Shown piece after piece: positions 23,167 to 34,764 of a DNA stretch of 64,000 bases. Numbering within the stretch: position 1 is the stretch's first letter; every line of letters begins with the position of its first letter. The position numbers and the translations under genes were made by a program. Source of the DNA: Eleusine coracana subsp. coracana (taxonomy: Eukaryota > Streptophyta > Magnoliopsida > Poales > Poaceae); the NCBI GenBank assembly GCA_032690845.1, contig CM064430.1, positions 48,953,882 through 49,017,881 on the forward strand. Direction: 5' to 3'. Under the pieces are notes generated by a model. The model saw only the letters and a program-made list of their open reading frames with translations. It did no database searches and was not told where the DNA came from.

Positions 23167-23472
23167 AAATTGTGGTGTGGCCGGGGAGGGGGGGGGGCTC
23201 TGCCTCCTACTAGATCTACCGATGCTTGTCAACTAAGTGCTATAATCAATCTAATCTACAGAGCCAAAAATGAAGTAGGTCAGGTATGATCAAACTATGT
23301 CATGAGCAAAGTTCTTCATCATCTTCACCCTCATCGTAGCTGATGCAACCTGATCCAACTTAGGTATCATCCTTCAGTGCCAACGCCTTGAGCACCGTCT
23401 TGGTCTTCACTATCTCCGCGCCTCTACCGTCATTGAAGTTTTGTTGGATGGGCGACACCGGTCATATCTAGC

Positions 23473-23668
23473 CAGTGGCGGAGCTAGAGCTCAAGTGATG
23501 CGGGTGCACAACTTGATGTAGAGTTGTCTAGCCTTGTATTTATAGTTAGGTGGGTGCATAATTATGTTCGTAGGCGGTGCATATGCAGTGAATATTTGAT
23601 GTGCATAGGTAAAGTTTTTTCTTTTGGGTGTGACCGCACCCGCTGCTTTCAACATAGCTCTACCCCTG
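23473..23668. mobile_element. Non-autonomous hAT-type insertion 2 (196 bp)
   Basis: The ends CAGTGGCGGAGCTAG (left) and CAGGGGTAGAGCTAT (right, reverse complement) are those of insertion 1, so the two belong to related families. The flanks tatctagc and tatctggg match at 6 of 8 positions. Confidence 0.6.
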
Positions 23669-24290
23669 TATCTGGGCGACCGATAGTCTTTGCTTCTTCG
23701 AGTTGGCTGTCTCCATCGAGGCAATCCATCATGCGCGCTAACCTTGGTGCAGCCACATGAGCTCCATGTGGTGAGGAAATTGAGGGAATGAGAGAGGGAT
23801 CGTCCGAGAAGGGAAAGAAAGAGGGTAAGGAGTGGGAGTGGCAGCATGAAGGGGGATTAGTGTTACACTGCCCTAACATCCTCCTATTATAGCCCATAGC
23901 GAAAGTTAGTGACAGGCCACGTGCATGTCCTACTATCTTTGGCTTTGCTACTATGTGACGACATCTGCTAGCATCAGAATCAGGGACTAATTTAGTTGTG
24001 GGTTTTGATATGTCTGTAACTAAGCTTCTTTTGCCTTTTTATCGCTAGAAATGATTTTTTTTCTAGTAATGTGAGCTCTTTTCTTCTTAATCTTTCGGTT
24101 ATGGAAACAAATATAAGCTCCTAAATTTATTGAATTTGGCTATCCTCAGATATGGGCAATCCATTCGTTGACATATCCTGGCCAGGTGCTTAGTGGCACA
24201 TAAAGATAATTTTATTTCATCAAACAAATCAAAGTGTCCCAGTCTCTACATCATGAAATGTATGTGACTGTAAATTATTATAAATTTGCA
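23669..24290. other. Intergenic, no gene seen
   Basis: Mixed-composition DNA. Short ORFs (60-118 codons) overlap on opposite strands around 23490-23897 and partly cover hAT insertion 2. No domain was recognised. Confidence 0.35.
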
Positions 24291-25527
24291 CTATAGGGTA
24301 GACTCCGTCACCCACATAATACACACATAAAACAACCACACAAAAGGGTTGAGATATAACAAAGAGGTTTATCATAAACTTAGTCTATTGCTAAATCTCC
24401 ATCCATGTCTAGCGAAAATCTCTATAGTCAAAGTTTCTAAGAGAAGACATGCCTTTCGCATTATCCCACGTTTATCCTCCTTCTGAAACAATGACCATGT
24501 CCTTATCCAGTGAGAGCCCATATATATCACCTGCATAAAAGAGATATTTGATACTTTATCAAAAATAATATTGTTATACGGCTTAACCATATTGTCCAAC
24601 ATATGGCGCCCACCCCCACAAGTACTAAGAGTCATCTAGTTTCTGTTAAATTATCTAACTAATCTCCAAACATGTGGGTTATATCAACAGGGGGTCCTAG
24701 ACCAAAAGTTAATTGAACCACTCGCCAAATAAACTTAGAAAGAACACAATCAAAAAAAAGATGTTGCATAGTCTCATTGCTATTACAGAAACAATATTTT
24801 TCACTACCATGCCAATTCCTTTTAACTAGGTTGTCTTTGATGAGAGTGACTCCTCTATACAGAAACCAAATGAAAATCTATATTTTTAAAGGTATCTTAA
24901 TTTTTCATAAGTATCTATTATGAGGCAAGATATGTGAATTTAACATTGCAATGTATATTGAGTTAATCGAAAACTTTTCACTGGAATTTAGAGACCATCT
25001 AAAGATATCCGGTTCATTATTTAAATGTATATTTGCAATGTGTAACACTAAACTATGCCACAAACGGAGATTTTGGTCAACTAAAGATCTCCGAAATGAG
25101 ATATTTAAAGGAATTATACTTATTATATTGGATACGGTGTCTTCCTTCCTTCTGACTATATTATACAAATTTGAGAATTGTTCTCTTAAATTAGTTGCGC
25201 CTAGTCATTTGTCCTCCCAAAATCTAATATGTTAGCCATCTCGTACCATAAAATTCCCATAGCTTAGGAATTGGTTTTTTGACATTCATAAGACCTGATC
25301 AGAAATGTGAATCATCAGGCTTTCTATCTACTTGAGTAAGTGTCTTGCTATCCAAATATTTGTTTCTAAGAACTTGTTACCATGCCCTATCTTTATTAAT
25401 TAGCTTGAAAAGCCACTTACTAAGGAGGCATTTATTCTGGATTTCTAAGTCCAGAACACCCAAACCACCTTGTTCTTTTGGTCTACATATAATATTCCAC
25501 TTAGCGAGCCTATACTTGTTTTTATGA

Positions 25528-26064
25528 TTATCTTCTTACCAAAAAAAATCTGGATCTATAAAAGTCTAATTTTTCCAATATGCCTTTCGGTATTTCAAAG
25601 AAAGATAACATAAAAAGTGCAATACTACTAAGAACAGAGTTTATTAATACTAAGTGGCCACCATAGGACAATAATCTTCCTTTCCAATAACTTAGTCTTT
25701 TTTCAAATTTCTCTTCTATCATTTTCCAATCTGAATTACTAATTCTTTTGTGGTGCATCGGTATACCTAGATACCGGAATGGATATTTGCCCATTCCACA
25801 ATAAAAAAGTTCTGTATAGTGACTCTCCCACTCTTTTGCTTCACCATAGCAAAATAATTCACTCTTATGAAAGTTAATTTTTAATCCCAATAGCTGTTCA
25901 AAAGCACAAAGTATTAACTTCATATTTTTTGCTTGTTCGAGATTATGATCCATAAAAAGAATTGTATCATCTGCACATTGCAAAATAGAGAGTCCACCAT
26001 CTACAAGGTGTGGCACTAGACCACTGATCTGCCCGTCCTCTTTTACTCTATTGATTAGTGACAA
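25528..26064 (-). pseudogene. LINE reverse transcriptase, catalytic-box fragment
   Basis: An open segment of 178 codons with the catalytic box read as CADDT, where the family has F/YADD, so the aromatic residue has been replaced by Cys (about 25975). Downstream motifs GLKINFHKSELF, YLGIP, WKGRLLSYGGHLVLI and ALFMLSFFEIP are typical of plant LINE reverse transcriptases. It would copy element RNA into DNA at the target; it is certainly inactive as it stands. Confidence 0.85.
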
Positions 26065-26209
26065 GCATGTCTGCTATCAAATTAAAGAGCAAAGGGGATA
26101 ACGGATCACCTTGTCCTAGGCCTTTCTTAGTTTGAAAATAATGTCCTATGTCATCGTTCACCTTTATACTAACACTTCCTTTACTTATAAATTGATTAAT
26201 CCCCTGACA

Positions 26210-26932
26210 TCATTTTTCTGAGAATCCTTTCATTCTTAATGTTTGTTGAAGAAAAGACCAATTTACTATATCATATGATTTCTCAAAATCTATATTTAAA
26301 ATAACATTGTTCATCTTTTTCCTATGAAGCTCATGGATAGGCTCATGTAAAATAATTACTCCCTCCATGATGTTTCTTTCAGTCATGAATGCTATTTGTG
26401 ATGGACTAATTAATTTTTCAACAATTCCTGTAATCCTATTAACAGCCACCTTGGTAAATATTTTAAAACTTATATTTAGTAGACAAATAGGACAAAATTT
26501 CTTTATATGTGTCGCCTCCTTTTGTTTTGGTAGCAATGTTATGACTCCAAAATTTAGACTGAAAAGATTGAATTTTCCATTATGAAACTCTTTGAATAAA
26601 GACATAAGATCTCCTTTGATAACTTCCCAGAAAACTTGATAAAATTCAGCTGGGAATCCATCCGGACCAGGCGCTTTATTGTGTTTCATTTGAAAAATTG
26701 CTTCTTTTATCTCTTGCTCAGTAAAATGCGTAATAAGTTTTTCATTATCTCTAGCCGAAATCTGTAGTATGTCATCACTCCTACTTTCATCCATATTAAA
26801 ATCACCATACTCACTTGGACCAAAGAGTCCTTTATAGTATTGCGTGATGTATGATTTCAATTGTTCATCTTCCCTAATTATCTGACCATTATCTTCAAGC
26901 TGAAAAATAGTGGCACATGATGTGTCTATCAC
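26210..26932 (-). pseudogene. LINE reverse transcriptase, N-terminal fragment
   Basis: An open stretch of 240 codons with FQLEDNGQIIREDEQLK, AIFQMKHNKAPGPDGFPAEF, FGVITLLPKQKEA, LLNISFKIFTKV and ILNIDFEKSYDIVNW, the last two being core palm motifs (FEKAFD-like). It continues, after a stop at 26210, in the sequence coding QGDPLSPLLFN. The upstream DNA (to about 26995) still resembles the endonuclease-RT linker but has an internal deletion. Confidence 0.85.
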
Positions 26933-26999
26933 TTGTCGTTACTTGATTTTAAGATCTATTCTCCCAACTTGATCATGCAAGCGTTAAAGAAAAATGTGA

Positions 27000-27730
27000 G
27001 TATTCATGTATCATGTATATGAGCATTTGTATATTGTGGTTTAATAAATAAGTTGTCAAACTAAAAACTATTATTTTGTTTGTACAGGCTGTGAGCTGTG
27101 ACTAATATTTAATAATCTGGCTGTGATATTTTATTGGTGGTGGTTCTGCGCTAATTCATTGGCCCGCCGGCCCAAGCCCCAGGAAGCAAAGAAAGCAAGC
27201 CGAATTGTGTAGGTGGGCTAACCATGGGTCCATTTACACGAAGTTCAGGCATATTTGGGCTAAGATGATCAAGCCGCCTTTCAATTTCTGGCGGCGTGTT
27301 GTTTTTCCTTTTTCCCTCTTTATTATACGATCCCATGTATTCCCCGTATTGCAGCCCTTGCAGACAACATGAAACGGTTGCTTCATTACGCGAGCAAGCT
27401 TTCCTCCCCATGCTATTCGTCTTGGAAAGCGTCTCCTTCAACTGAACGGTGTGTCAGTATCCTATTCTTCTCAGTTCTCAACGTAAGCGAAGACTCGCCT
27501 GCACAATTTTGTCCGTTATATGAAAAAGAACCGCACGATATATCTTTGCAGCATTACTGGGAGATACTATAGCTCAATTCTCAGCTTCCAAGTTACAGCT
27601 TTTTAGGGGGAGCATACAACATAGGTTCATCAGTGAGTACCTACGGACGATATATATCTTCTCGTTAAGAAAAATAATGAAAATTAGCCACGCAACACTC
27701 GCTATTTAATCTAATTTGCTTGCGTAGGGG
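27000..27730. other. Intergenic, no gene seen
   Basis: The 96-codon minus-strand ORF at 27151-27441 and a 67-codon plus-strand ORF overlap each other and show no domain. The rest is AT-rich. Confidence 0.35.
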
Positions 27731-27764
27731 AGATTCACGGATGGGTCAACTGTTATTTATTCCT

Positions 27765-28040
27765 GCATATTTCCTTCCTTTCAGGCGACTGAAAGTTGTC
27801 AAAAGTTTCAGTCACTTAAAAAATAGTTGAAGTTGTAATTGATTTATACTAATATTTATTTTTATAGGATTATATGTATCAGTAAGAGAAGGAAACAAAT
27901 CTGTTGATGTATAAACTATAGAGAAAATTGTTTTTTTATAAACCGTTGGATCTGGATCGAAGATTCAAAATAGTGATTGAAAGTTAGACAAACTTTCAAC
28001 TGACTGAAAATGAGCAAGAACCTTATTCTTGTCCCTCTTT
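27765..28040. mobile_element. MITE family F, copy 2 (diverged)
   Basis: Shares with copies 1 and 3 CAGGCGACTGAAAG near the left, ATAAACCGTTGGATC in the middle and CAACTGACTGAAAATGAGCAAG at the right. It is more diverged and contains a different central segment. Confidence 0.45.
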
Positions 28041-28184
28041 TATCTCCCTAGTTGCTCATGAAGACCAAGGCTTCCCTGAAGCAAATATTTTACTAAAGTT
28101 CTGGTCGCAAGTCAGCCAGCGCCATCGTGGACAAGATGAAGAATATCAAACCCAAAAGCGGACGGGTTACATCAGAAAATCATT

Positions 28185-28380
28185 TTTAATTCATGTTTTC
28201 TAACTTTCAGCTGATTGAAAGCTTTCAATTAATAGTTTGTTCTTTTGAGTTTTGATTTTTCTTTTGTAGGATTATTTATATAATAATTATAAATCATTGG
28301 ATCTAGATCTAATGACTTAAAAAAGTGATTGAAAATTACTCCAATTTTCAGTCAGCTGAAAATTAGCAAGTTCCTTTTTA
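28185..28380. mobile_element. MITE family F, copy 3
   Basis: An uninterrupted member of about 190 bp with inverted ends (TTTCAGCTGATTGAAAG left; TTTTCAGTCAGCTGAAAA right). It serves as the empty-site reference for copy 1. Confidence 0.55.
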
Positions 28381-28399
28381 ATTACCATGCACATTTTGA

Positions 28400-29641
28400 T
28401 GCAAAAAGCATGCTAGGAAAATTGATCTTTCTTTTTTCAAAAAAAAGTTTGATATTTTAATTCCTGACAAGGCACGAGGGTGAATACGCAAAAGCTTGCA
28501 GCCGCACCGCAATCAAGTGAATGAAGAAGATCCCTCGGCGGTCCGAAACCCGCACGATGGAGGCAAATTCCGTGTCAAATGGCTCCGTAGCACTGGACGG
28601 GAGGCAAAAAGCCGAGGCGACCGCGTGGCTTTTGCACGCAGCCTCTTCTGCCGCGCGGGCCCGGAACCCGTTCCACCACTTCCCGACGCGGCCGACATCA
28701 ATCACTCGTTCGTGTGTCGTGCCAGTGCCGCCCCCAGCTTACCCGGACGGCGGTGGAGAAAATTATTGGCGCAGGTGCGCTGCCCCGGGCGTGGTGGTTA
28801 AAATGGAAAGCACGTTGCTGTACGAACAACAGTGTCGCCACGTGATCGCGTGTCATTCTTGAGGCTTAAACTAATCTCCTTCCTCGATCGCTGTCACGCG
28901 TCTTTTGTTCAGTTTTGTAATCTCCGGCGTACGTGTTGTCGTTCGTCTACACATGGTGGGAATTCCATTGCAGGCGGAGTATATTGCTTGTTTATACAGG
29001 ACCTAAACAGGAGCCGCTACTTTTGGGGGTTATACTGCATGATTTAGGCGTTTCTTTTTCTAATTGATTTTTGGAGGTCCATCGATGGCTGTGAGCGATG
29101 CGTATTGAGCACTGTTGGAATCGTATTACTTTAACAAACTCCACGTAGATTAGCAGTAGAGCGTCGCAATCATTATCCTTAGCAAGCAATGATGCCGCAT
29201 CTCCACTTTGGTCTTTGGATTAGAAAAATCGAGATGGTGACTCGAGGGACGAATACCGTAATATCGTTGTTTTAGTGTCATCATTTCCTTGAACTGAGAA
29301 ACATGCTTTGGGGAAAGTTTTAAGTGTGGATGTATTTAGGGTCACCCTTTGGCATTGATTACAACGGTTTTTAAATATGCACATTTACATAAAGTGGATG
29401 ATGGGCAACCAAAGCTAACCTCAGTTCAGTACACGTACACATAAAGTCAAAGCAAAAATTATGACAACTCAACACGATGTAATTCTCCGCAAATACGAGG
29501 GGTGGCGTGCAAAATACTAGTAGGCCGCACCCGTTGGACCGTCAGTTGTTCGAAGCAAAGCAAGTCATCATCATCAGTGTGACACATAAATCAAGCGACC
29601 CACCCACCGTGCTCCACCACCGACGCCGGCGCGCAAGCACG
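28400..29641. other. Upstream region of the ankyrin gene, no gene assigned
   Basis: 28480-28800 is GC-rich and has overlapping ORFs of 60-113 codons on both strands without recognisable domains; it could be a relic of a coding fragment. The remainder is AT-rich and presumably holds the promoter of the ankyrin gene. No clear TATA box could be singled out. Confidence 0.35.
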
Positions 29642-32600
29642 ATGACCTCGCCGGAGGCGGATACCTCTCCGCCGTCGACGCCCACCACCTCCGCCTCCTG
29701 CCCCACCCCGCGCCCTCTGCCGGCTTCCACCGCCGTGTCGCCGCCGACCATGAGCCCGGACCTTCTCCGCGCGGCGCGCGCGGGCGACGAGCGCCGCCTC
29801 GTGAAGGCGCTCCTCGCGGACGCGTCCGCCCAGGACATGGAGTCCGCCGCCACGGCGGGGGGAAACACGCTACTCCACGTGGCGGCCTCCGGCGGGCACG
29901 CGGACCTCGCGTCGCTGCTGCTCCGCCGCGCCCCGCGCCTCCTCGCCGCTCGCAACGCCGCGCTCGACACCCCGCTCCACCTCGCCGCCCGCGCTGGGGC
30001 CCACAAGGTCGTCGCCCTCCTCGTCGCCTCTTCCTCCTCCTCATCCTCCCCCTCGTCCTCCTCGCTGCGCGCCGTGACCCGGGCCACCAACAGGCGCGGC
30101 GAGACGGCGCTGCACGACGCCGTGCGGGGCGCCCACGAGGCCGCGGCGCGGGCGCTGGCCGCCGCGGACCCGGGGCTCGTGGGCCTCTGCGGCGGCGCCG
30201 GGGAGTCGCCTCTGTACATGGCGGCGGCGGCCGGGTCCCTGGGTATGCTGCGCGTGCTACTGAGGGAGTACAAGAACGCGGAGGAGGAGGATGAGGACGA
30301 AGTGCCCGCATCGAGTTCGTTCACAGGTCCGGGAGGCCGCACGGTGCTGCACGCTGCCGTGCTCTCTAGCAACGGTGAGTTCTCCGTTTCTCTGTTCGAG
30401 ATGAATCAATGCATAAAACTGTACATGGATCCAAGGGGTCAGATTTAGGTTGTTATTGGGAATTCAGGGACTGGGGGCAGATTGCAGAAGCTAAGTAATT
30501 AATTCTTCTTTGGTTGCAAATGATTGAACTAATGAGTCGCTAAATAACTCAATTGAATCTAGAGGTTATGATGTCACTGCTTCTGTAGTAGTAATTGATA
30601 GAACCAGTTGATTAATGTCTTTGTCCGATGTATTGATTCAATAGTGTAAGCTAATGATAGCTATTCATGTTTGGGCTTGCTTTGACAGCACGGAGCGAGT
30701 AGGTAGCATAACCTGATGAGTAAAAGTACATTGTAGGAGTGGATCAAGTGCTGGTGGGCACTTCGTGCTTCCCGAGTTACAGGTGTCTGACACGAATGCT
30801 TCTGGTACACATTGGAATTTTGGTCGATACTTAAAAAAAGACAGGCTGTCCTAATCTACATCACATGTGAATCATGAGACAAAAGATAAAAGAGGCACAT
30901 GTGGAAAGAATCTTATTGAAAAAGGCATGTATGCAGTATGTTCAATTTGGACATCTGAAAATATTGCCTGTCTATCTCGCCTAGGTTCAGACCCACATAG
31001 TTAACGTGAGCAAACTTGGACCGCCCGGAATATGGACTAGGAGTGGCAATATCTTCTATGACATTTATCTGAAAATTATGTCCTTCATTAGCATGACAAA
31101 GTGCTTTTTGAATCTTACATGCTGAAAGCAACGTGATTAGTGCAAATGAGCCTAGATCACTGGGTCTAGTACTTTTAAATTTCGTTTTTTTTCTCTTCAA
31201 CATCGTAATTCACTTTGCTTTGGAACCATGTTTCCTTTCATACCGTTATTTAGCCAAAAGAGAGTACGTGTATTTCAGCATTATCCCTCAAGAAAAATCT
31301 TGTATTGTCAGAGCAATAGTAACAGTTCGATACAAAAATCTCATATTGTCACACGCTGGTGCAGACCCTAAAATTCATATGACAGTTTGATGTATTCTTA
31401 ACAACTAATAAAAGATGACTGTCACTGACCTTGAGTTGACATTACTAGATAGGGGTGAATCAAGAAGAATTGGAGGTTGGAAGGTCTGTGCTCGTGCTTA
31501 ATTATAGTCTAGGCAGAAATCAGTATCTATAGCTTGGTTCTAATTAAAGAAATGTGCTTTGGCTTCACAGGGATGAGATGCTATTAGTCACTCCATTTCA
31601 TGATTTAGACCCACTATCAACTGTAGTCTATTGATTTAATGCAATTGAAATTTTTACTGAAGTTTTCTTAGTAACAGAAATGACACAGGAATTGCTGAAG
31701 TGGAACCCAACTCTTCTGAAAGAAGTTGATGATTCAGCCAGCACTCCTCTTCACTACGTTGCATCTGTTGGAAATATTTCCACATTGAAGCTGTTACTGC
31801 GCCGTGATACTTCTACCGCATATGTCATGGATTCAAATGGTTCATTTCCTGTGCATATTGCTGCTAAAATGGGATATGGTCATCTCATCTATGAACTCTG
31901 CAGATACTGCCCAGATTGTGATGAATTGCTTGACAGCAGAGGAAGAAATTTCCTACATATTGCTGTGGCGCATAAGAAATGGAAAGTTGTTTGGCAGTTT
32001 TGTGGTACCGCAGAGTTAGGGAGAATGGCCAATGTCATGGATTCAGAAGGGAACACACCTTTGCATCTTGCTGTCAAGAATGCAGACCAGATGATTGTGA
32101 GCCTACTGATCGCAACAAAAGGTGTACTGCCAAATATAGTGAACGACCAAGGCCTCACTGCCTTAGATCTTGCAGTACTGGCTACTGACAAAGGGATTAG
32201 TTATACACTGGTAATGACATTTGTTTTGCACATTTTTGGTTTGCACCAAAATTCCTTCCATATTTTAGCTTCCATAATTTTGTTTCCTGAAATGTTGATT
32301 GTCTTCTGGTAGAATCCACAGGTCATTATACTCCGTTGTTTGGCGTGGACTGGAGCTGTCCTAAGTCCTCGTCGCCTGGATCATTTCATAGACGAGTTCA
32401 GCATTGGAAAGTTATCTGGAAACGAGCTCAAGAAATTCACCAACATTGCTCAGAACTTAATTGTTGGCTCCGTGCTTGTCTCAACAGTCACATTTACAGC
32501 GGTTTTCACTCTTCCTGGTGGCTACATATCTGATGGACATCCACATGCTGGTGCACCAATTCTGTCGCACAGATATACCTTCAAGGCATTTGTTATGGCA

Positions 32601-33047
32601 AACACTCTCGCATTTGTTGGCTCCACATTGTCCACTATCTGGCTCACTTATGCTGGATCAGAGCATGTCCATCCAGTGCTTCGTGCAATCTACATGTTCC
32701 TCTCTGTGATTTCGATGGAGCAGGCGACACGAAGTATGGTTATAGGATTCGCATTGGGAGCATATGTTGTTTTGAGTCCGGTTAGTGATCGCATTGCCAT
32801 TACAGTATGCTTGTCTACCTTCATGACCCTCTTGCTTCGCAACCCATCTAGTTGGCAGCTAGGATTCCTGGTCATGCCGATAAAGAGGCGATTGGGATGG
32901 AGAGGAGCCTTTAAAACTCACTTACCTGAAGAAACAAGGAGTCGTCTTACCGTCGGTGTTGGCTCTAATTTTGCTCGTCTGTTCATGCGAAGGATGCTAG
33001 GAATGGTATTTACTTATAGCTTTATCTTTCTGTTAGCATTGCTATGA
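29642..33047 (+). CDS. Ankyrin-repeat protein with PGG membrane domain (ACD6-like)
   Basis: Ankyrin-PGG proteins such as Arabidopsis ACD6 are membrane proteins, often linked to salicylic-acid defence signalling. Three exons fit exactly: 29642-30374, 31678-32210 and 32313-33047, with GT/AG borders (AACG|GTGAGT; AACAG|AAATG; CACTG|GTAATG; GGTAG|AATCC). Together they encode 666 residues without a break. Residues 1-36 are Ser/Thr/Pro-rich. Ankyrin repeats run from about 40 to 420 (NTLLHVAASGGHADLASLLL; DTPLHLAARAG; STPLHYVASVGN; NTPLHLAVKNAD). An acidic insert EEEDEDE lies between repeats. Exon 3 holds the PGG domain (about 455-570) with LPGG at 489-492 and four hydrophobic segments to the C-terminus. 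The start at 29642 is preferred; an in-frame Met lies upstream at 29507 and another at residue 37. Exon 1 is extremely GC-rich, exons 2 and 3 are not, a gradient common in grass genes. Gene family is certain; physiological role is inferred. Confidence 0.92.
30375..31677 (+). other. Intron 1 of the ankyrin-PGG gene
   Basis: 1,303 bp, phase 1, AT-rich. Short ORFs inside (30913-31203 minus, 31133-31390 plus) overlap and look like chance. No transposon ends were found. Confidence 0.8.
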
Positions 33048-33519
33048 AAGCTCCAATAGCATGCCATGGTGTAACATTCACATTTATTGAAAGAGCTGCA
33101 TGTAAAGTTATACAGGTTGTATGATGCTACCCTCGCCTCCTTCCTGAACTCAATGTTTTTGAGTGCTTGGTTGGGTTGTGCGCTAAGTTACCCTGCCAGT
33201 TTTTTATAAGGGTAAAATGTATGGCCGGTCCTCCAAACTTGTTTTGGGGCGTGTCATCTAAGGTCCCCAAACTCCTAATTTGCACTTATTGATCCTTTAA
33301 CTTGCTAAGTAGTTCATTCAGTCCTAATCTCTCTAGTTAGCACTGATTCACCTAAATAATATAGTTGTGATATTTATGTATTTAATTTTAACGACATCAT
33401 CACTTGTATTAGTCTTTGTCCCGCCAAAAAATACAAAAGAAAAATTAAACGAACTATTTATGCGCCCTTAAAATTTCATAACATTTTAGTTTGATATGAT
33501 CTTTCAACTTTAGTTAGGA

Positions 33520-33728
33520 CTCCATCCGTTCTAAAATAATTAGCACTTTAGCTCTCTTCAGTTTTTTTTCAAAATAATTGACATTCTCACTTTCTCATGT
33601 ATATTTCTCTCTTCCCAATATATCACTATCTCTTTCTTCCTCATTTTCTTCTGTAGACCTACATTTTATACTTCTACTTGATTTCCGTGTCAAATTTTAA
33701 AATACCAATTAAAATGGGACAGAGGGAG
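33520..33728. mobile_element. Stowaway-like MITE
   Basis: The left end CTCCATCCGTTCTAAAAT and right end AAAATGGGACAGAGGGAG are the near-inverted ends of Stowaway-type (Tc1/mariner) grass MITEs (consensus CTCCCTCCGT). TA follows the right end, as expected; the left TA is not preserved. About 209 bp, AT-rich interior. It lies about 470 bp downstream of the ankyrin gene stop. Confidence 0.6.
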
Positions 33729-34411
33729 TATGAGCTTGATTCTTACACAAATGATGAATTTGTACAGTTAAGGCATGACAATGAAGACCTTAAATTGCAG
33801 ATATGTGCTAATTGTGATGATTTAGATCTTGAGTGAACACTTAGTAAGTTTAGAGGTTTAATGTGCAAATTGAAAGTTAAGATCTAGATGACACCTACAC
33901 ACAAGTTTAAGGACCGACTATGTACGTTATGCTTTTGATAACCTTGGTCTCAAAGTAAAGGATAACCAAAGTAAGAGTGGGCAGAGATAGCCAGACCTAC
34001 CTATCTCAAAGAAAGGTGCAGAATTGGCGTGCCAAGATTTAATCATTCTTCTTGAACACCATGATTTAGCATAAGGTGAGCAAGAATCTTGCCATATTTT
34101 AGCACCAATAACAGACCAACAGCAGGTATGCGCATTAACATTAGTAAGGTACGCTTTGTCTAGCAAATCAACCATGCCACAGACTTTTCAAGAAATGAAT
34201 TAGAAGGCGGGTTGCATTTCTGAAACATATACTTGCGCGAAATTGAATAACTATTTAACAATTACCGAGAGAAAAGTTAACACTCTGAAAGCAGCTAAAC
34301 GGTCGGCGCCATTTTGCAACTCCACTTAACTTCAAGCTAAACTAAATGTGCTCTTGGACTGGACGAAGAGGTTGCTGAAGAAAATTCTGGCGGTGCAGCT
34401 CTTTAAAAAAA
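33729..34411. other. Intergenic, no gene seen
   Basis: Mixed AT-rich DNA. One 82-codon minus-strand ORF (33927-34175) has no recognisable domain. Confidence 0.35.
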
Positions 34412-34560
34412 GGGGTTGTTGCGTTTCTACTTCTAGCCTGTTAAAAAAAGGGCAAACGGCTCCTTCGTGTTCAAATCGTAGGGATAAAATCGTAAGATTA
34501 AAAAATGGGGGTTAAAAATGCACTAGGAGGCCAGGCTAAGAGTAGAAACGCAATAGTCCT
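34412..34560. mobile_element. Short terminal-inverted-repeat MITE (about 149 bp)
   Basis: The left end GTTGTTGCGTTTCTAC..TTCTAGCCTG is answered by the inverted right end ACTATTGCGTTTCTAC..TCTTAGCCTGG, giving about 30 bp of near-perfect inverted repeat. The flanks are A-rich, so the target duplication cannot be read. Superfamily is uncertain. Confidence 0.5.
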
Positions 34561-34764
34561 AAAAAGATGAAGGTCACAGCTGGTTATGTGGTAAAATTTT
34601 GATTCGATAAATTTAAATTTTCTTTCAACTAGGCACACATCTATCACTCACTTCGTCCATGCTACAAATTCGCAAAGTTGAGAGGTCCAACAAGGTCCAG
34701 TTGGATTGGACCAAACATACTAATGCGGAGGAGCACGACAAGGACATGTGACCTGCTTGTGAGT

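Larger units (their letters stand above)
24290..26995 (-). mobile_element. LINE (non-LTR retrotransposon), 5'-truncated and inactive
   Basis: Minus-strand coding remnants in order: reverse transcriptase fingers and palm (26210-26932), the QGDPLSPLLFN motif (about 26100), the catalytic box and thumb (25528-26064), and a Cys/Trp-rich zf-RVT-like tail (about 24700-25250, with NRYL, FIWFLYRG and MQHLFFDC). The endonuclease is missing, so the 5' part was lost. The reading frame has many stops and shifts. Neither end is sharply defined; no poly(A) tail was recognised. Confidence 0.8.

Noticed and set aside
28457..28862. Overlapping 60-113-codon ORFs in a GC-rich patch as a small gene
   Set aside because: Open on both strands, no motif, no splice or promoter support.
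29542..30372. 276- and 245-codon minus-strand ORFs over ankyrin exon 1
   Set aside because: Arg/Ala/Pro-rich shadows of a very GC-rich exon without domains.
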